A DNA stretch of 64,000 bases from Perkinsus olseni (taxonomy: Eukaryota > Perkinsozoa > Perkinsida). Position numbers and translations under genes: made by a program. Positions within the stretch are counted from its first letter, which is position 1, and each line of letters opens with the position of its first letter. Below the pieces are notes generated by a model. The model saw only the letters and a list, made by a program, of their open reading frames with translations. It was not told where the DNA came from and searched no databases. The stretch is taken from NCBI GenBank assembly GCA_013115125.1, contig JABANN010000029.1, positions 55,600 to 119,599 of the forward strand, in the 5' to 3' direction. Positions 53,989 to 64,000 of this stretch are shown here, piece after piece.

Positions 53989-56964
53989 ATGGAGCCGACT
54001 ACCCCGGCACGTTCGGAGAAGGGTCCACGTAGGGGCACCATGAACCCAATGAGTGCTCCCAAGACAACGACGAAGAAGAGCGTGAGCCAGCGCCAGCAGC
54101 AACCCGGAAGTGGCTCTAAAGGTAAAGTCTATCTGAACTTGCCTTCCGCAGGGCCTTGCATTAATGGGAGATATTTTCCAGGTGGAGCGGCACGAGACCT
54201 GCATCAGACGGCATTGCCTACGAGCCATACCGGCCTGCAAGCATCCTCGAGCCCGAAGCCAGTGCACGCAGCGCTTTTGGATCTCCCCAGAAGTATCAGG
54301 CCCATCAGTCCCTTAATGAATTTAATTCATCGAATTCGGAGATGTGTAGTATTCGGAGTCTGTTAGGTCACGATGGAACGGTCCGCATTAAAGACGAGAG
54401 GCCACTGCAGAGCAAGGCCTACCGGAAAGCATGTGCGGAATACGTTTACGCCTACCTCAGCAAGCATGGCTACCGCTCGGAGTAAGGCAGATACCAGTAC
54501 CTCAATCCTTCAGTTTGTGTCCCTTTCAGTCGCATGAAACCCGGCTGGTTCGACAGTCCTTCCACAAGAGAGTTCTTCTCCGTCTGCGAGTTCCTTCTGG
54601 AGCGCATCGACCCCAACCTGATCGTCTCTGCCCCTCAGAAAAAGAGCACTCCCGAAGACCTCATCTCCATTGTTAGGTGATTATCCGCTGGCTGTGGGGG
54701 CGTCGGATTACAATCTTTGGGCGGTGTGGATTGATCTTGGATGATGAGCTCCTTCAGGACAAAGCTGTTGTATCCTTACGACGTGCCCAAGTCAGCCCTG
54801 GCCAGCGTTGGGGCCATAACCACTTGGCCGGCCCTACTAGGGTTACTAAGCTGGCTGGTGGAAGAAGCAGAGGAGACCGACAGGATGAAGGAGCGGGTCA
54901 ACTCTATCTCTGATGCCACTCGGGTACCTTAGTCATCAACCGGATGAATGATTGCGTCATTGAGTGAACTCAGGCTCGTGAGAAGGCTCTTGGCACAGCC
55001 TACACTGCGTGGGTACAAGCTGGACAGGCGCAAACTTTGGTGGGCATTGACTGCCCTTGAGGAAGGCTGAGTGTTTTTCATTGTCTAACAGGAAGAGACT
55101 GCAATGCTAGACAAGATAGAAGGCCTCATCAGGGCAGAGTATGACGAGTTGAAGGGCGAAAACGAGAAGGTAACTGTGCCGTGGCGGGAGACCTGTCGAC
55201 GGATGCTGCGTGTCTTCAGTGTGAGAAAATTATCGGGGATAATGACACGGCTGTGAAGAATATTAAAGACAGCGGGGACCTCGATGACCCGGAGGAGTAC
55301 GAGAGGAAGAATGAAGAGATTCGCGGCCACGTTGGTGAGGTGGTCAGGTAAGGCAGTAGTCGACGTCGAAACGCAATGGAGAGGATCGCGTCGATACTCA
55401 TTATGACAAAAGCTCTTAGGGAAGTTGAAGCCTTGAGAAGACGCGAGCAAGAGGCGTCAGAGGATAGGCAGAGGTGGGAACAGAAGACGGGGAAAGAGAA
55501 AGAAAAAGAACAGAAGCTGAGGGATCAGGTGATGAAAACGTTGAGCGTTGAGCCCCTCCATGTACTACCGCTCTCAGATTAATGAGCTCACTCAGCGCGT
55601 GGACGCCCAGGTTTACAGTCATGACGACTTGGCCCAGCTCTTGGCACGCGCGAGGCGACTGGACGACGAGACTTGTCAGCTGCAAGAACAGGTGGGGGCA
55701 GACGAGCCGTACAGGACCCTTGTCCTCCCGAACAAGACCACTGGGTGAATCTTCGAGAGCCACTAGTAACGGCTCAGATAACTCAATGCGACTCGGACAC
55801 TATCAGCGAGGAGACTCAGGCCCGCACGGAACAGCATACACTTCAGGGGTACCGTCGTGCTCGGCGAGAGAATATGGGAACCTCTTCAACAGGTTGTGCC
55901 ACGAGTTTAATGAGTGCATCGGAACCGGTGGTCACCCGGCAATCCCTCGGGCAAACTTCAATCCGGAGGCAGCTGACTTCCTGAAACGCACCTTCGGGTC
56001 CTTGGCCGCAGTAAGAGTCTGAGGTCACTACTCGGGTAGTTTGGACGGCTTCTTCTCAGCCTGGATTGAACATCGAGTCTCTCGTGGATGCCAGGGTAGA
56101 AGATACGCGGAAGAGCTTATTCAAGGCTGAGGCACCGACCGCCGAGAAGCTGGCTGTCTTGAGTGTCCTCCGGTTAGGATGCTCTCCGAGAGTATCTTGA
56201 GAGTCGGGAACAAGCTGATAAGCAGTTGAAGAAGGCGAAGAAGGAGATCAAGACAGTGGCTATGAAGGAGGCTGAGTGGAAGGAGACCAGAGAGGCTCTA
56301 CTGAGGGAGCGGGCAGAGTCCGAGAAGAAGGTGCCCTCGGGACCTCGCATTCATCCGGCTTTTCTTATCGGCGCCTCCGTCTCTTGTCAGGCTGTGGCGG
56401 ATGCGGAGGCACGCCTGGTGGAACTCGACAAGCAAATCAAACATCTGCATGAATCCTCTGAAGCGCAAAAGTCGAAGCTGCTCGAAGATGTTGCGACTGC
56501 TGAGGAGGAGGCACGGGAGTTAGAGGAGCTCACCGACCAGTCGGTCCACGAAAGAAAGGTGAGAATCGGCCTCCGACGAACAGGAGCTAGGTGCGTGCAT
56601 ATCGGCGGTACTCGTCTGAGCGGTTTTTGCATTATCCTTTTCCGTGGCTGCAACAGAATGCGATCGATTATGCAGAATCTTGTTCTCAGCGTGCTCGGTT
56701 AGCTGCAGTTTATCGCGCATACTCGAGGTCAGCGGATCATCGCTAGCGTCAGCCTTAGTCGAGCGTTTCAGGGATACGAGCAGCGGTTCGAAGCGGCGGT
56801 GGAGGTGATAAACTCAGTGGTGGAGCACGGTCTGAGGAAGGCTGAAGACCTAGACCACTGCTTGGATGATGAGCTCATGCGAATGCAAGAAGGTGACCCT
56901 CCCGACTACCTCTATTGGGCACGCGACAGTCTTCCGCTCAGAGCTCCCCGTACGGAGTGGATAA
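53989..56964 (+). CDS. NDC80: Kinetochore protein NDC80/HEC1
   Basis: ATG 53989 opens a basic, Ser/Thr/Pro-rich tail (MEPTTPARSEKGPRRGTMNP), the microtubule-binding tail seen in NDC80. The calponin-homology domain follows: IKDERPLQSKAYRKACAEYV, YAYLSKHGYRS, MKPGWFDSPSTREFFSVCEF, LLERIDPNL, and the signature KSALASVGAITTWPALLGLL then SWLVEEAEE (about 54790-54880), matching S-K-S-x-L-x-x-[VP]-G-[AS]-[PI]-[HT]-[TW]-WP. A long coiled coil runs to the end (LREVEALRRREQEASEDRQR, KHLHESSEAQKSKLLEDVAT, VINSVVEHGLRKAEDLDHCL), ending LPVRSG, TAA 56962-56964. It couples kinetochores to spindle microtubules with NUF2/SPC24/SPC25. Assignment firm; several exon joins approximate. Confidence 0.85.
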
Positions 56965-57097
56965 TTAATATGCTGTTCACTATGTACATGAAGCTAAAGC
57001 AAGTTTCACAATTAGTGGGGATACCTCGAGTTGGGTGGCCACATGTGGGGCTCGAGCTGTGCCACTCTCCGATTTGTTAAATTCTCAACTCATACGA

Positions 57098-58788
57098 ATG
57101 GCAGCAACAAAGCGGCACCGAAGTGAGGTGAGCTCCACTGCTGAGAAGCCCCCAGGTGAATCAAAGCCGAAGGCTTCAAAGAGGGCAGCAGGGGAATACG
57201 AGGAAGCCACGAGCAGGGTTCGGGACAAATTCCTGATCGAGGTGGGACAGGCCACTGAATGCTCAGGCCTCGTCAGCCCGCGTTGTGTGGCTGCTCCTCT
57301 ATTGTATAGGGTCGATCTCAAAAGCGTAACCCGGTTCATTCTCTCAGGCTCCAGAGTCATTCTTCCTTCTCTGGGAGGCATGCCGGAAGCTCAATCCATC
57401 CAACCCTTGCGCTGCACTGGAAGGCATCGGTCTGACACTAGTGGGCCCGTTCCAGGATGTGGCGGAGGCGTCTAATTTGCGTAAGATAAGATTCTCGATT
57501 CACATATATTGAACTTAAGAGGGGGAATTTTCAGTATCGATTGCACAACTGGCCTGAGTGCCTGTTGTGTCGGCACTGCTCACTACTCTCCCAATATTAT
57601 AGCAGTAGCCGTGTCGCTTCAGCCCAGAGCGAATGGCGTTACTTCTACGACCCTCCGGAGGTCGTCACTGTCGTGGTGGACCTGGAAAATCTCGGTCGGC
57701 ACTGGGCCTACTACGTGGACAAACCAGGCGACTCTCCGATCAGCGTAATCGTCTCATCGTGTTATTGTCGGTAGCAGCAGGCTCCCCAACTAGCAGGTAC
57801 TGGTTGCCTCGCGTGCAGACGACTGCAAGTTCCGAGCAGCATCCGACTCTGTGCTGTCTCTTGTATACGACATAGCGCGGGAACACGAACAAGGCGATAG
57901 AATAGCGTCTACGATCGAGTCGTAGGTTGTGGGATGTGCTCGGCTCACAACGACGCTCCAGGGTTTTAAGCTCCTTCCACGGTGGTCAACTTCTCGTCTC
58001 TTCACTCGTTGATTGCCACTCGCGCAGCCTCTCTATGACTTCGTAGGCTATGTCATAATAAGGCCGAGTTGACGGTGTCATTGAGTGCATGGAAGGCGCG
58101 GATGAGGCGGACACAGGGGACCACATTCAACGGTCTAGGCGTGCTCGTGCCCTATGATAAACACACTGAGGTAGTGGCAGGCTCAGTAACAAGGCCCGCC
58201 CACGGCCAGCAGTACGGGTGTATTCAATACTGTTAGCTTGCGGTCTCCACGACCCCAACCTATTGAATCGGATGCTGTGTTCACAGGCTTGTGTGCTAGG
58301 TTGGCTATCGGGAGCTTCCTGTGAGCTCTAAAGTGCTCAGGGGCATCTTGGATAAGATTCGTGATGCTCCACCGGCGGAGCGGGACACGTCTAAGTTGGA
58401 TGAAATCTTCACCTGGACTAACATAGGCAATGACGAAGGTGATTACGTCAGCCATGGCACTCCTGCTGGCCATAACACGGCACCGCACTGCACCGTCAAC
58501 TTACTCAGCATTGCTAAGTCAGCAACGAGGGTTTGCTTCTTATCAGGAGACTTCGGTATGGGGCTAGAGCTCGGCCAGGACCTATTCTGCGCAGACAAGC
58601 CTGGCGTGACTCCCGTGTTCACTAAACCACTCACTACGATTCTTCGTAATGCGTACAACTTACTTGGAAGGAAGGCATTCGTGCCCGTTCTCGAGGAGCA
58701 TACTCAGGTGGGATGTGTCCAACGTAGTAGTTTGCCTTTCAGATCAGCTGCAGGGTGTCTCACCGAAATTATTAAAATTGACGCCTAA
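57098..58788 (+). CDS. HPF1: Histone PARylation factor 1 (HPF1)
   Basis: ATG 57098, Lys-rich N-terminus. Exon at 57348: APESFFLLWEACRKLNP, ALEGIGLTLVGPFQDVAEAS (human MPExFxxxWEFCxxLNP...LGLQLVGPYD). The intron from 57480 joins to PQSEWRYFYDPPEVVTV (human LHWRFYYDPPEFQT). Then RTQGTTFNGLGVLVPYDKHT, VGYRELPVSSK and ILDKIRDAPPAERDT. A 108-nt intron (58439-58546) joins NDEG to DFGMGLELGQDLFC, the block that in human HPF1 reads NDECDYGMGLELGMDLF and includes catalytic Glu284 (GAC GAA at 58432-58437 here). The end is LRNAYNLLGRKAFVPVLEEH, then a divergent tail. HPF1 completes the PARP1/2 active site and directs ADP-ribosylation to serine. Strong assignment. Confidence 0.9.
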
Positions 58789-59207
58789 TGTGATTGAGAG
58801 TCCAAGAAGGGCCTCGCGGGGGGTCTTAAAGACTGCCCGGTCTCTGGTCGTGCTGCATCCGCTGGAACTGCCGGTTGGAACTATTCGTATCTTTCGTCGG
58901 AACACCCTGCATTCTCGAGTGTTCCAGTCAAGCGTGTTGCAGCCGGTTCCCATCGTCTCTACGATGCTTCTTTCAGTGGCGAGTATCCCAGTTCCAAGAA
59001 CTAGGAGAGAAGTGTGCGGGTCTAGCTCCTGGATGCTTGGCCCTCCAGAAAATTTCGTGATGAGTCGAAAGAATGCAGTCCATTATCTTTATCAATATAA
59101 TGCAGGTAACTAATGCTCTGCTCAAGCTGACCGGTGTTGATCAATTCTGCCTTGGTGGTTAGCTGTTAAGAGACCCTCGGGAGGTCGGACCGTGTAGTGA
59201 TCTGTCC
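58789..59207. other. Gap between HPF1 and the methyltransferase gene
   Basis: About 420 bases. Frames are open (for example GVSPKLLKLTPNVIES from a CTGCAG acceptor, up to a stop at 59113) and might be an alternative HPF1 3' exon, but nothing in it is conserved with HPF1. It should contain the promoter of the downstream gene. Confidence 0.3.
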
Positions 59208-60238
59208 ATGTCTAATGCCAAAGTCTTTGCGTCGACACTGGGCACGGTGAGCGTCCTCATCGGTGGCATGTACATCGGTAACTACGGCTTCGCGGCGCGG
59301 AAGAAGAGGTACAAGGATGAGGATCTGCCGACAGAGAGAAAGCGCCGGAGAATATTCGACGAGATAGCCGCGTCATGGGACTACAAAGTGAGGGTCGCTG
59401 TCATGGCACCCTGCTTCCCTGCCCCTTTCGACGGACGTTGTCATATGCTGGCCAGCGCTCAGCGGTCGTGACGAGCCCGTATATGCGTCTCTCGATTGCT
59501 TGTCAGGTGCGACTCGACGAGTACCTCATGGGTATCACACGGTGGCGACGGCAACTGATCGCTAATGCCGAGGGAGATGTCCTCGAGGTTGCTGTTGGCA
59601 CCGGACGGAATTTCCAGTGAGTTGAAGACCCATGACGGGGGCAAGCTCGACTGAAGCTTCTTTTGAGTTGTTGTCGTAGTAGGAGGCGTTGTATGTGATG
59701 TGGACGTTACCGTTTGCGCCATTTCAGGTTCTACAACGCTAAGCAAGTGGCATCAGTGACGGCCATTGACTTCAGTCGAAGGATGCTCGAGACAGCGGAG
59801 TCGAAGAGGCATCTCGTGGACCCAATACCACTGCACTTGAAGAGCGGCAACTGCGCTTCTATGAAGGAGTTCCCTGATAAAGCCTTTGATACGGTGGTCG
59901 ATACCTTCGGTATTTGCTCATTCGAGGACCCCACTGAGACCCTACTGGAGATGAAGAGAGTCTGTCGGGGGAAGGTCCTCCTTCTCGAGCATGGTCAGAG
60001 CACCTACCCACTATTCAGGAAGTATCTTCACAACACCCTGATCAAGCATGTTGAAAAGTTTGGCTGTTACAATAATCGAGAGATTCTGCGCCTGGTCAAG
60101 CAATCAGGTATGAGGGTGCTCCAGGTCCAGCGGAAACACTTTGGAGCGACCTATTACATCGTCTGCGAGGCTCATCCCGAGTCGGAGGATAGCGAAGGGG
60201 CGGCTGATACTGTGGAAGAGAATAGGGTCGCAGCATGA
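59208..60238 (+). CDS. Mitochondrial OMS1-like SAM-dependent methyltransferase
   Basis: ATG 59208: FASTLGTVSVLIGGMYIGNY is an N-terminal membrane anchor, followed by FAARKKRYKDEDLP. Exon 1 ends at GTGAGG (59388). Exon 2: IFDEIAASWDYK-VRLDEYLM, then the SAM site GDVLEVAVGTGRNFQ (about 59575-59618). Exon 3 (from about 59729): VTAIDFSRRMLETAESKRH, DTVVDTFGICSFEDPTETLL, RGKVLLLEHGQSTYPLFRKY, HVEKFGCYNNREILRLVKQS, ending ENRVAA, stop 60238. The anchor, E-V-A-x-GTGRN and L-L-L-E-H-G blocks resemble fungal OMS1 and related membrane-anchored mitochondrial methyltransferases (class I Rossmann fold). The substrate is not known. Confidence 0.82.
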
Positions 60239-60855
60239 CATTGGGGTGGTAGATTTGTTTCTGGATATTTTCTTTGGCTTTCCCCGGACGTCAATTGGGG
60301 CTAGTTTTTCGGAGTAGCAGCTCAGCCCATGATTGCGGAACTGCTTTTGCACACTCAGCAGCGTGAAGCGCAAAAACTTTGGTTATCGCCGCGAAAAGCT
60401 CGGCGACCGAATCTGAGCGGGATCCGAGTGTGTGTTCGCAATGGATGCCGCCAGCTGTGAAAATAACGCAACAAATGGGCGCAAAAATCAGTGTAGTACC
60501 CAAGTTGGTTCTTCTGCAGACAGCATCTTCGAAGAGGGGTGTTTTTTCGGCGGCTCAGCTATCCTGAGAATCCTGCCACCGTTAAGACACTCTTCCCATG
60601 TGGAAGAGACTCAAAGTCTAAGACTGAAGCTAACAATTGGATCTCCAAAGTCTAAGACTTACAAGATCCAATTGCTAACTGCACTCAAATCTTTGTCGAA
60701 TCCACGTCAAGCGACCTGGAATCCCGTAGGTGGGTTAGGGCTTCGGTATCTAGCGTACCTCCAGGGTCCACCTGAGCCGCTCTTGAATTATCCGTGGACG
60801 CCATGCGTGTTGTGAGCCTGCCGAGATCAGATCAGTTGTGCAACTTCATTTCTTC
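60239..60855. other. Intergenic region with short repeats
   Basis: About 620 bases without a supported gene. CAAAGTCTAAGACT occurs twice (about 60612 and 60645), and AATTGGATCT at 60635-60644 has a perfect inverted copy at 60664-60673, forming a small hairpin with the second repeat in its loop. It presumably contains the promoter of the WD40 gene. Confidence 0.5.
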
Positions 60856-63588
60856 ATGCCGCAGTCTTCTGCCGCTCTCGAGCTGCAGTTCATCGTAGGC
60901 CGTGTACAGTTCCGTCGCATTTATTTCGTCGGGCCTGCCAGCCATTTGGCTAAGACTGCTCATTTCAGCTCGGCTCGGGACGATGCTCCAAGCAAACTGG
61001 ATGGGCTTCTACGGGCGGTGCGGGCGGTGTTCGTCGCGTTGGAGATTTACAGTATATTGAAGATAATCTCGTAGCCTACAGTGCTGGTGATCTGGTCATC
61101 GTCATGAACACCGATACAGGTATTCCTGTAATCAGAGCGAGGAGGATTCTGGGAAATTGACGAGTCGTTGTTGCTATTCCTCTCAGGCAAGCAAATTGCC
61201 TACACCGGCCATACCAGTCTGGTCAGCGCCCTGGCTTATGGGCCAGACGTAAAGCTCATGGCATCGGGGCAATGCAGAAAGTGAGTCTTCGTAGTACCCC
61301 CATGCCATTCACAGCTGAGTCCCTTCACAGGGGGCATTCGAAGATCAGCGACGTACATGTCTGGGACCCCCACTGTTTCGACTCACAAAAAGTCCTGTCA
61401 ACACCAATGTGGGAGTCGCTCGCTGCCCATCCCCCTTCCTTCGCTGCTAGCCGCCCTGCCTCAGGCTCCGCCTCGCCTATCATGATGCACCGTCCATCTC
61501 TACCTTATGCTGGCTGTCCGGTTCGAGCGGTTACCTCTGCTCTGTGGGGGCTGGACCGCAGAAGCAGGTCATGGCCGTGTGGAAAGTTGGAGCGCGCGCA
61601 CCAACGAGGAGAGCGTCGTTAGTGGCTCGCTCTCGTCGAGGTGGCGGCCAGAAGGTACGGCTCGCATTCTATCGACATCGTGACGCGCCGTGCTTAGCCT
61701 ATCTGCACCACGACTTGTGCTGCCGCTGAGGTCGTCGGCAGCCTCCCTCTCTTCGAACATGAAGATGCCTATCAATGGGCCATCTTCGGCCATGGACGGA
61801 TGGTTAAGGTGTGGACACTCAGCAGGTCTGTTAACTGTCACGTCGCAAGCTAGTGTATTATTGGCGTGCTCAGGTATCAGCCTTCGGTGAGATCAATTCG
61901 AGTATCATTCCCGGGATCGACGGCTCCGCTGAGCACCACCTCCACACCTCGCACGGCGACCTCCGCGAAGACCTCTGCATTCCTGCGTGCTGCGGGTGCG
62001 CAAAGCAACATCATAACCAGCTTGGCCTGCGTCGAGCGGGCGCCTTACAATAGAGAGAAGTAAGGATCACCTCCGCAGATCCCTGCAAGCCTGCCGCAAG
62101 CAGGTTGGTGGCAGGCAGTGGTGATGGTGTCATATACTTCACTGAGGGCCACCTCTGTCTTCGTGAGCCGTCTCGTGGACGGAGTATCTCTGAGGTCCTG
62201 CTCTGTAGGCTCGATTGAGCTCGAGACCGGAGGGGACCCCGACGCAATGGCAGTTGTGTACTTGAAGGTTTTACGGAAGCGCGTTGTGGCCTTGCAGGAG
62301 AATGGATGGTGTAAGAAAAGAGGGGACGTCCCGCATCGGTGCTGATGCTGATCGTTGAGGTACTATTCTTGGAGACCAGCACCAGACCAAGTCTCGTCGA
62401 GTGGCGCCACCAGGAGAGCGACTCATCGGTGCCAGCCTGTGGAGGTTCGAGAGCTCATCTTGATCGATACTGCGTCCCTTTTTTACTATAGACACTCTCT
62501 TGCCCTGCAAACCGCGGAGAACCCGAATGCTGGTGTACTGGACACCCGCTTTGACCTACTCAAACAGGTGATTGGATGCTCATCTTTCACTTGCCGGAAG
62601 ATGGTGATGAAAGTCGGGGGAATCGTGTATAAGCCGATCGCCGGTGCGGCGACTCCTGAGGCATATAACGCACAAGACAAACTGTCATTCCATAAGGGCC
62701 TTATGGAATGGCGGTTCGTCTCATGCCTTATGATAAGGCTCGTCCTTTTTTGTCGGTAACACTGTCCTCGATCGAAGCGAGGTGTAATAGGAGTGCCGGC
62801 GTACCTGTTGTCAGGACATCAACAACCAGAGGCAGCTCCTAGCCTCTGCACCATCAACATCATGTACCTGCGTCGCTGCCGCCTCCGGGCCCATCCTCGT
62901 AGTGGGTTGCAGTGATGGTGGGTCGCTCTACATCTATCGAAGACTATGTGAGTACCCTCTGCACATTTGAGCTCGGTCACGAGCAGCGCGGCCCGGCCTT
63001 CAGATTCTGCCAGGACGCCCTCGACCCTCGCGTGCACGCTGACCGCTGCTAGGCTCCTCCACGGCGCCGGCGGTATCGATAGCACTCTAAGCGTGACTTG
63101 CATCGATGCTGTAGGAGCGGGGTCCATTTCCGCCTATAATTTCCGCTTTCGCGTCGACTAGTGGCCGAACGCTGATCAGATGACGGTTGAGTCCGAAGAT
63201 GCCCGACCGCTCGTGAGGGTCGCCGTTGGCTACAGTAACGGCTACCTCGTCATCTTTGACATGAATAATGACAGCCGCGAACTCAGTGCCAAGGACATCA
63301 CCATACAGTAGGGAAGATATTTGGCCCGCAAGCGACTGGGCATATTGCAGGTATGCTAGAGGGTTGAGCAAATCATCTCCGCTCACTGCTTGCCACCTGT
63401 CTCCGCTAGGAGGCCATTGTGCCGTCGGCTGTCAGGATGGGCTCGGGTGAGTCTGCTGGCTGCCCATTCCCCGATGCTTACCCCTCGGAATTCTTAGGTA
63501 TCTGCTGACGTTTAAGGGAGCAGCTCCACCCAGCGACGACGCACGGTGGTACCAAAATTCAAAGTGCCCCGAGAGAAAAAGCCATTGA
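60856..63588 (+). CDS. EML-like WD40 protein (echinoderm microtubule-associated protein family)
   Basis: ATG 60856: MPQSSAALELQFI, joined through an intron to LGSGRCSKQTGWA, RRVGDLQYIEDNLVAYSAGD, LVIVMNTDTG, KQIAYTGHTSLVSALAYGPD, KLMASGQCR-RGHSKISDVH, VWDPHCFDSQK. The L-x-L-x-[FW]-[IV]-x-G, Y-S-A-G and A-[ST]-GQ...VHVWD order is that of EML/HELP-WD proteins. Later repeats include GAGPQKQVMAVWKV, ILVVGCSDGGSLYIYRR (about 62895-62943), VRVAVGYSNGYLVIFDMNND (about 63220-63280) and CAVGCQDGL-GYLLTFKG, ending CPERKSH, TGA 63586-63588. Two beta-propellers are expected. Role likely at microtubules or the axoneme. Many exons; the middle third (61300-62850) is only partly resolved. Confidence 0.72.
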
Positions 63589-63890
63589 AGGGCATCACTT
63601 TAAATGTCTACCCTCAAAATTTTAGACTCTAGTTCGAGCTCTGTGATGAGAACTTTCCAGCGGACGAAAACTGCTTCAGAGGTCACAGCGATGTTGATCA
63701 ATGTGTAAAATTAGGATGCCTTCCCGACGCCGTGACCTCCCATGTTGTCACTAGGCAACATAACAAAAAAGGAGAGGAAAATGTAATGATATTCAGCAAC
63801 GAGACGTCGCCGTCTCGGCGTATTCCGAGTGATCAGACTGGGCCTCAGCCGAGGCAGAGACGGGAGCGAGGCTAGAGTAAGCGCTGAGAG
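63589..63890. other. Convergent 3' intergenic gap
   Basis: About 300 bases between the EML-like gene and a minus-strand gene. No feature recognised. Confidence 0.4.
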
Positions 63891-64000
63891 TCACTTGCGG
63901 CGACCTTCTTGTTGGGATTCTCGCTCGCCTGCCTGCTCCGCAACTCTCTCGAAGTAACGAGCCTTATCGTGCTGGTTGAGGAAGCGGAAGGACCGGAAGT
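63891..64000 (-). CDS. 3' end of an unassigned gene running off the window
   Basis: The minus strand reads FRSFRFLNQHDKARYFERVA, EQAGERESQQEGRRK, then TGA at 63891-63893. It is charged, helical and open to the window edge. Too short to assign. Confidence 0.5.
   Translation of the reverse strand, partial: FRSFRFLNQHDKARYFERVAEQAGERESQQEGRRK

Noticed and set aside
1-64000. Retroviral, LTR, Polinton or CRISPR elements
   Set aside because: No reverse transcriptase, integrase or capsid motifs, no long terminal direct repeats and no spacer-repeat arrays were seen anywhere in the window.

Overview
This is a 64 kb stretch of a compact eukaryotic nuclear genome. The genes are broken by many very short GT-AG introns, mostly about 25-60 nt, and all three standard stop codons are used. 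Genes are packed on both strands with gaps of tens to a few hundred bases. The gene set is that of a mitochondriate, peroxisome-bearing, mitotic protist: SDHB, peroxisomal beta-oxidation enzymes, CLN3, cathepsin C, kinesin, NDC80, PP2A-B56, EPS15-like and Bro1 proteins, and EF-hand proteins. Gene density, intron size, GC3 and lineage-specific EF-hand genes would fit an alveolate such as a perkinsid. That placement is an inference; no rRNA or other marker is present to prove it.

Layout. 1-2868 (+): the end of a two-GAF protein followed by voltage-sensor-like membrane exons, possibly one gene. 2984-5716 (+): a secreted fucosyltransferase-like protein. 5806-9984 (-): a PDK1-like kinase directly behind a PP2A-B56 subunit. 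10116-16291 (-): a coiled-coil protein, an LRR protein and two unassigned membrane proteins. 16548-17899 (-): CLN3/battenin. 18205-24236 (+): two tandem paralogues of an unassigned EF-hand family, the first lacking its EF-hands, separated by a MITE-like element, then an unassigned gene. 24597-26038 (+): SDHB and a 47-residue protein. 26636-31560 (-): a kinesin and a decayed kinesin copy upstream. 31822-33244 (-): peroxisomal hydratase-2. 33458-36543 (-) and 36648-38231 (+): a divergent pair of endocytic/ESCRT-related proteins (EH-domain and Bro1). 38420-39459 (+): a BTB/T1 protein. 39661-41763 (-): SDR-SCP2 dehydrogenase. 41857-43202 (-): an SR-related protein with a tandem duplication in an intron. 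43485-50125 (+): a C2 protein, cathepsin C and an RsuA-type pseudouridine synthase. 50308-53287 (+): two unassigned small genes and a RING-H2 ligase. 53989-63588 (+): NDC80, HPF1, an OMS1-like methyltransferase and an EML-like WD40 protein. 63891-64000 (-): the 3' end of another gene.

Themes. Hydratase-2 and SDR-SCP2 together carry the three domains of animal multifunctional enzyme 2, here split between two nearby genes; only the SDR-SCP2 protein ends in a PTS1-like SKM. HPF1 keeps its catalytic Glu block, so serine ADP-ribosylation with a PARP1/2-type partner is expected. Tandem duplication followed by decay occurs at least twice (EF-hand pair, kinesin pair). Exon joins were made by eye from reading frame, splice signals and family conservation, so gene ends are firmer than every internal exon boundary.
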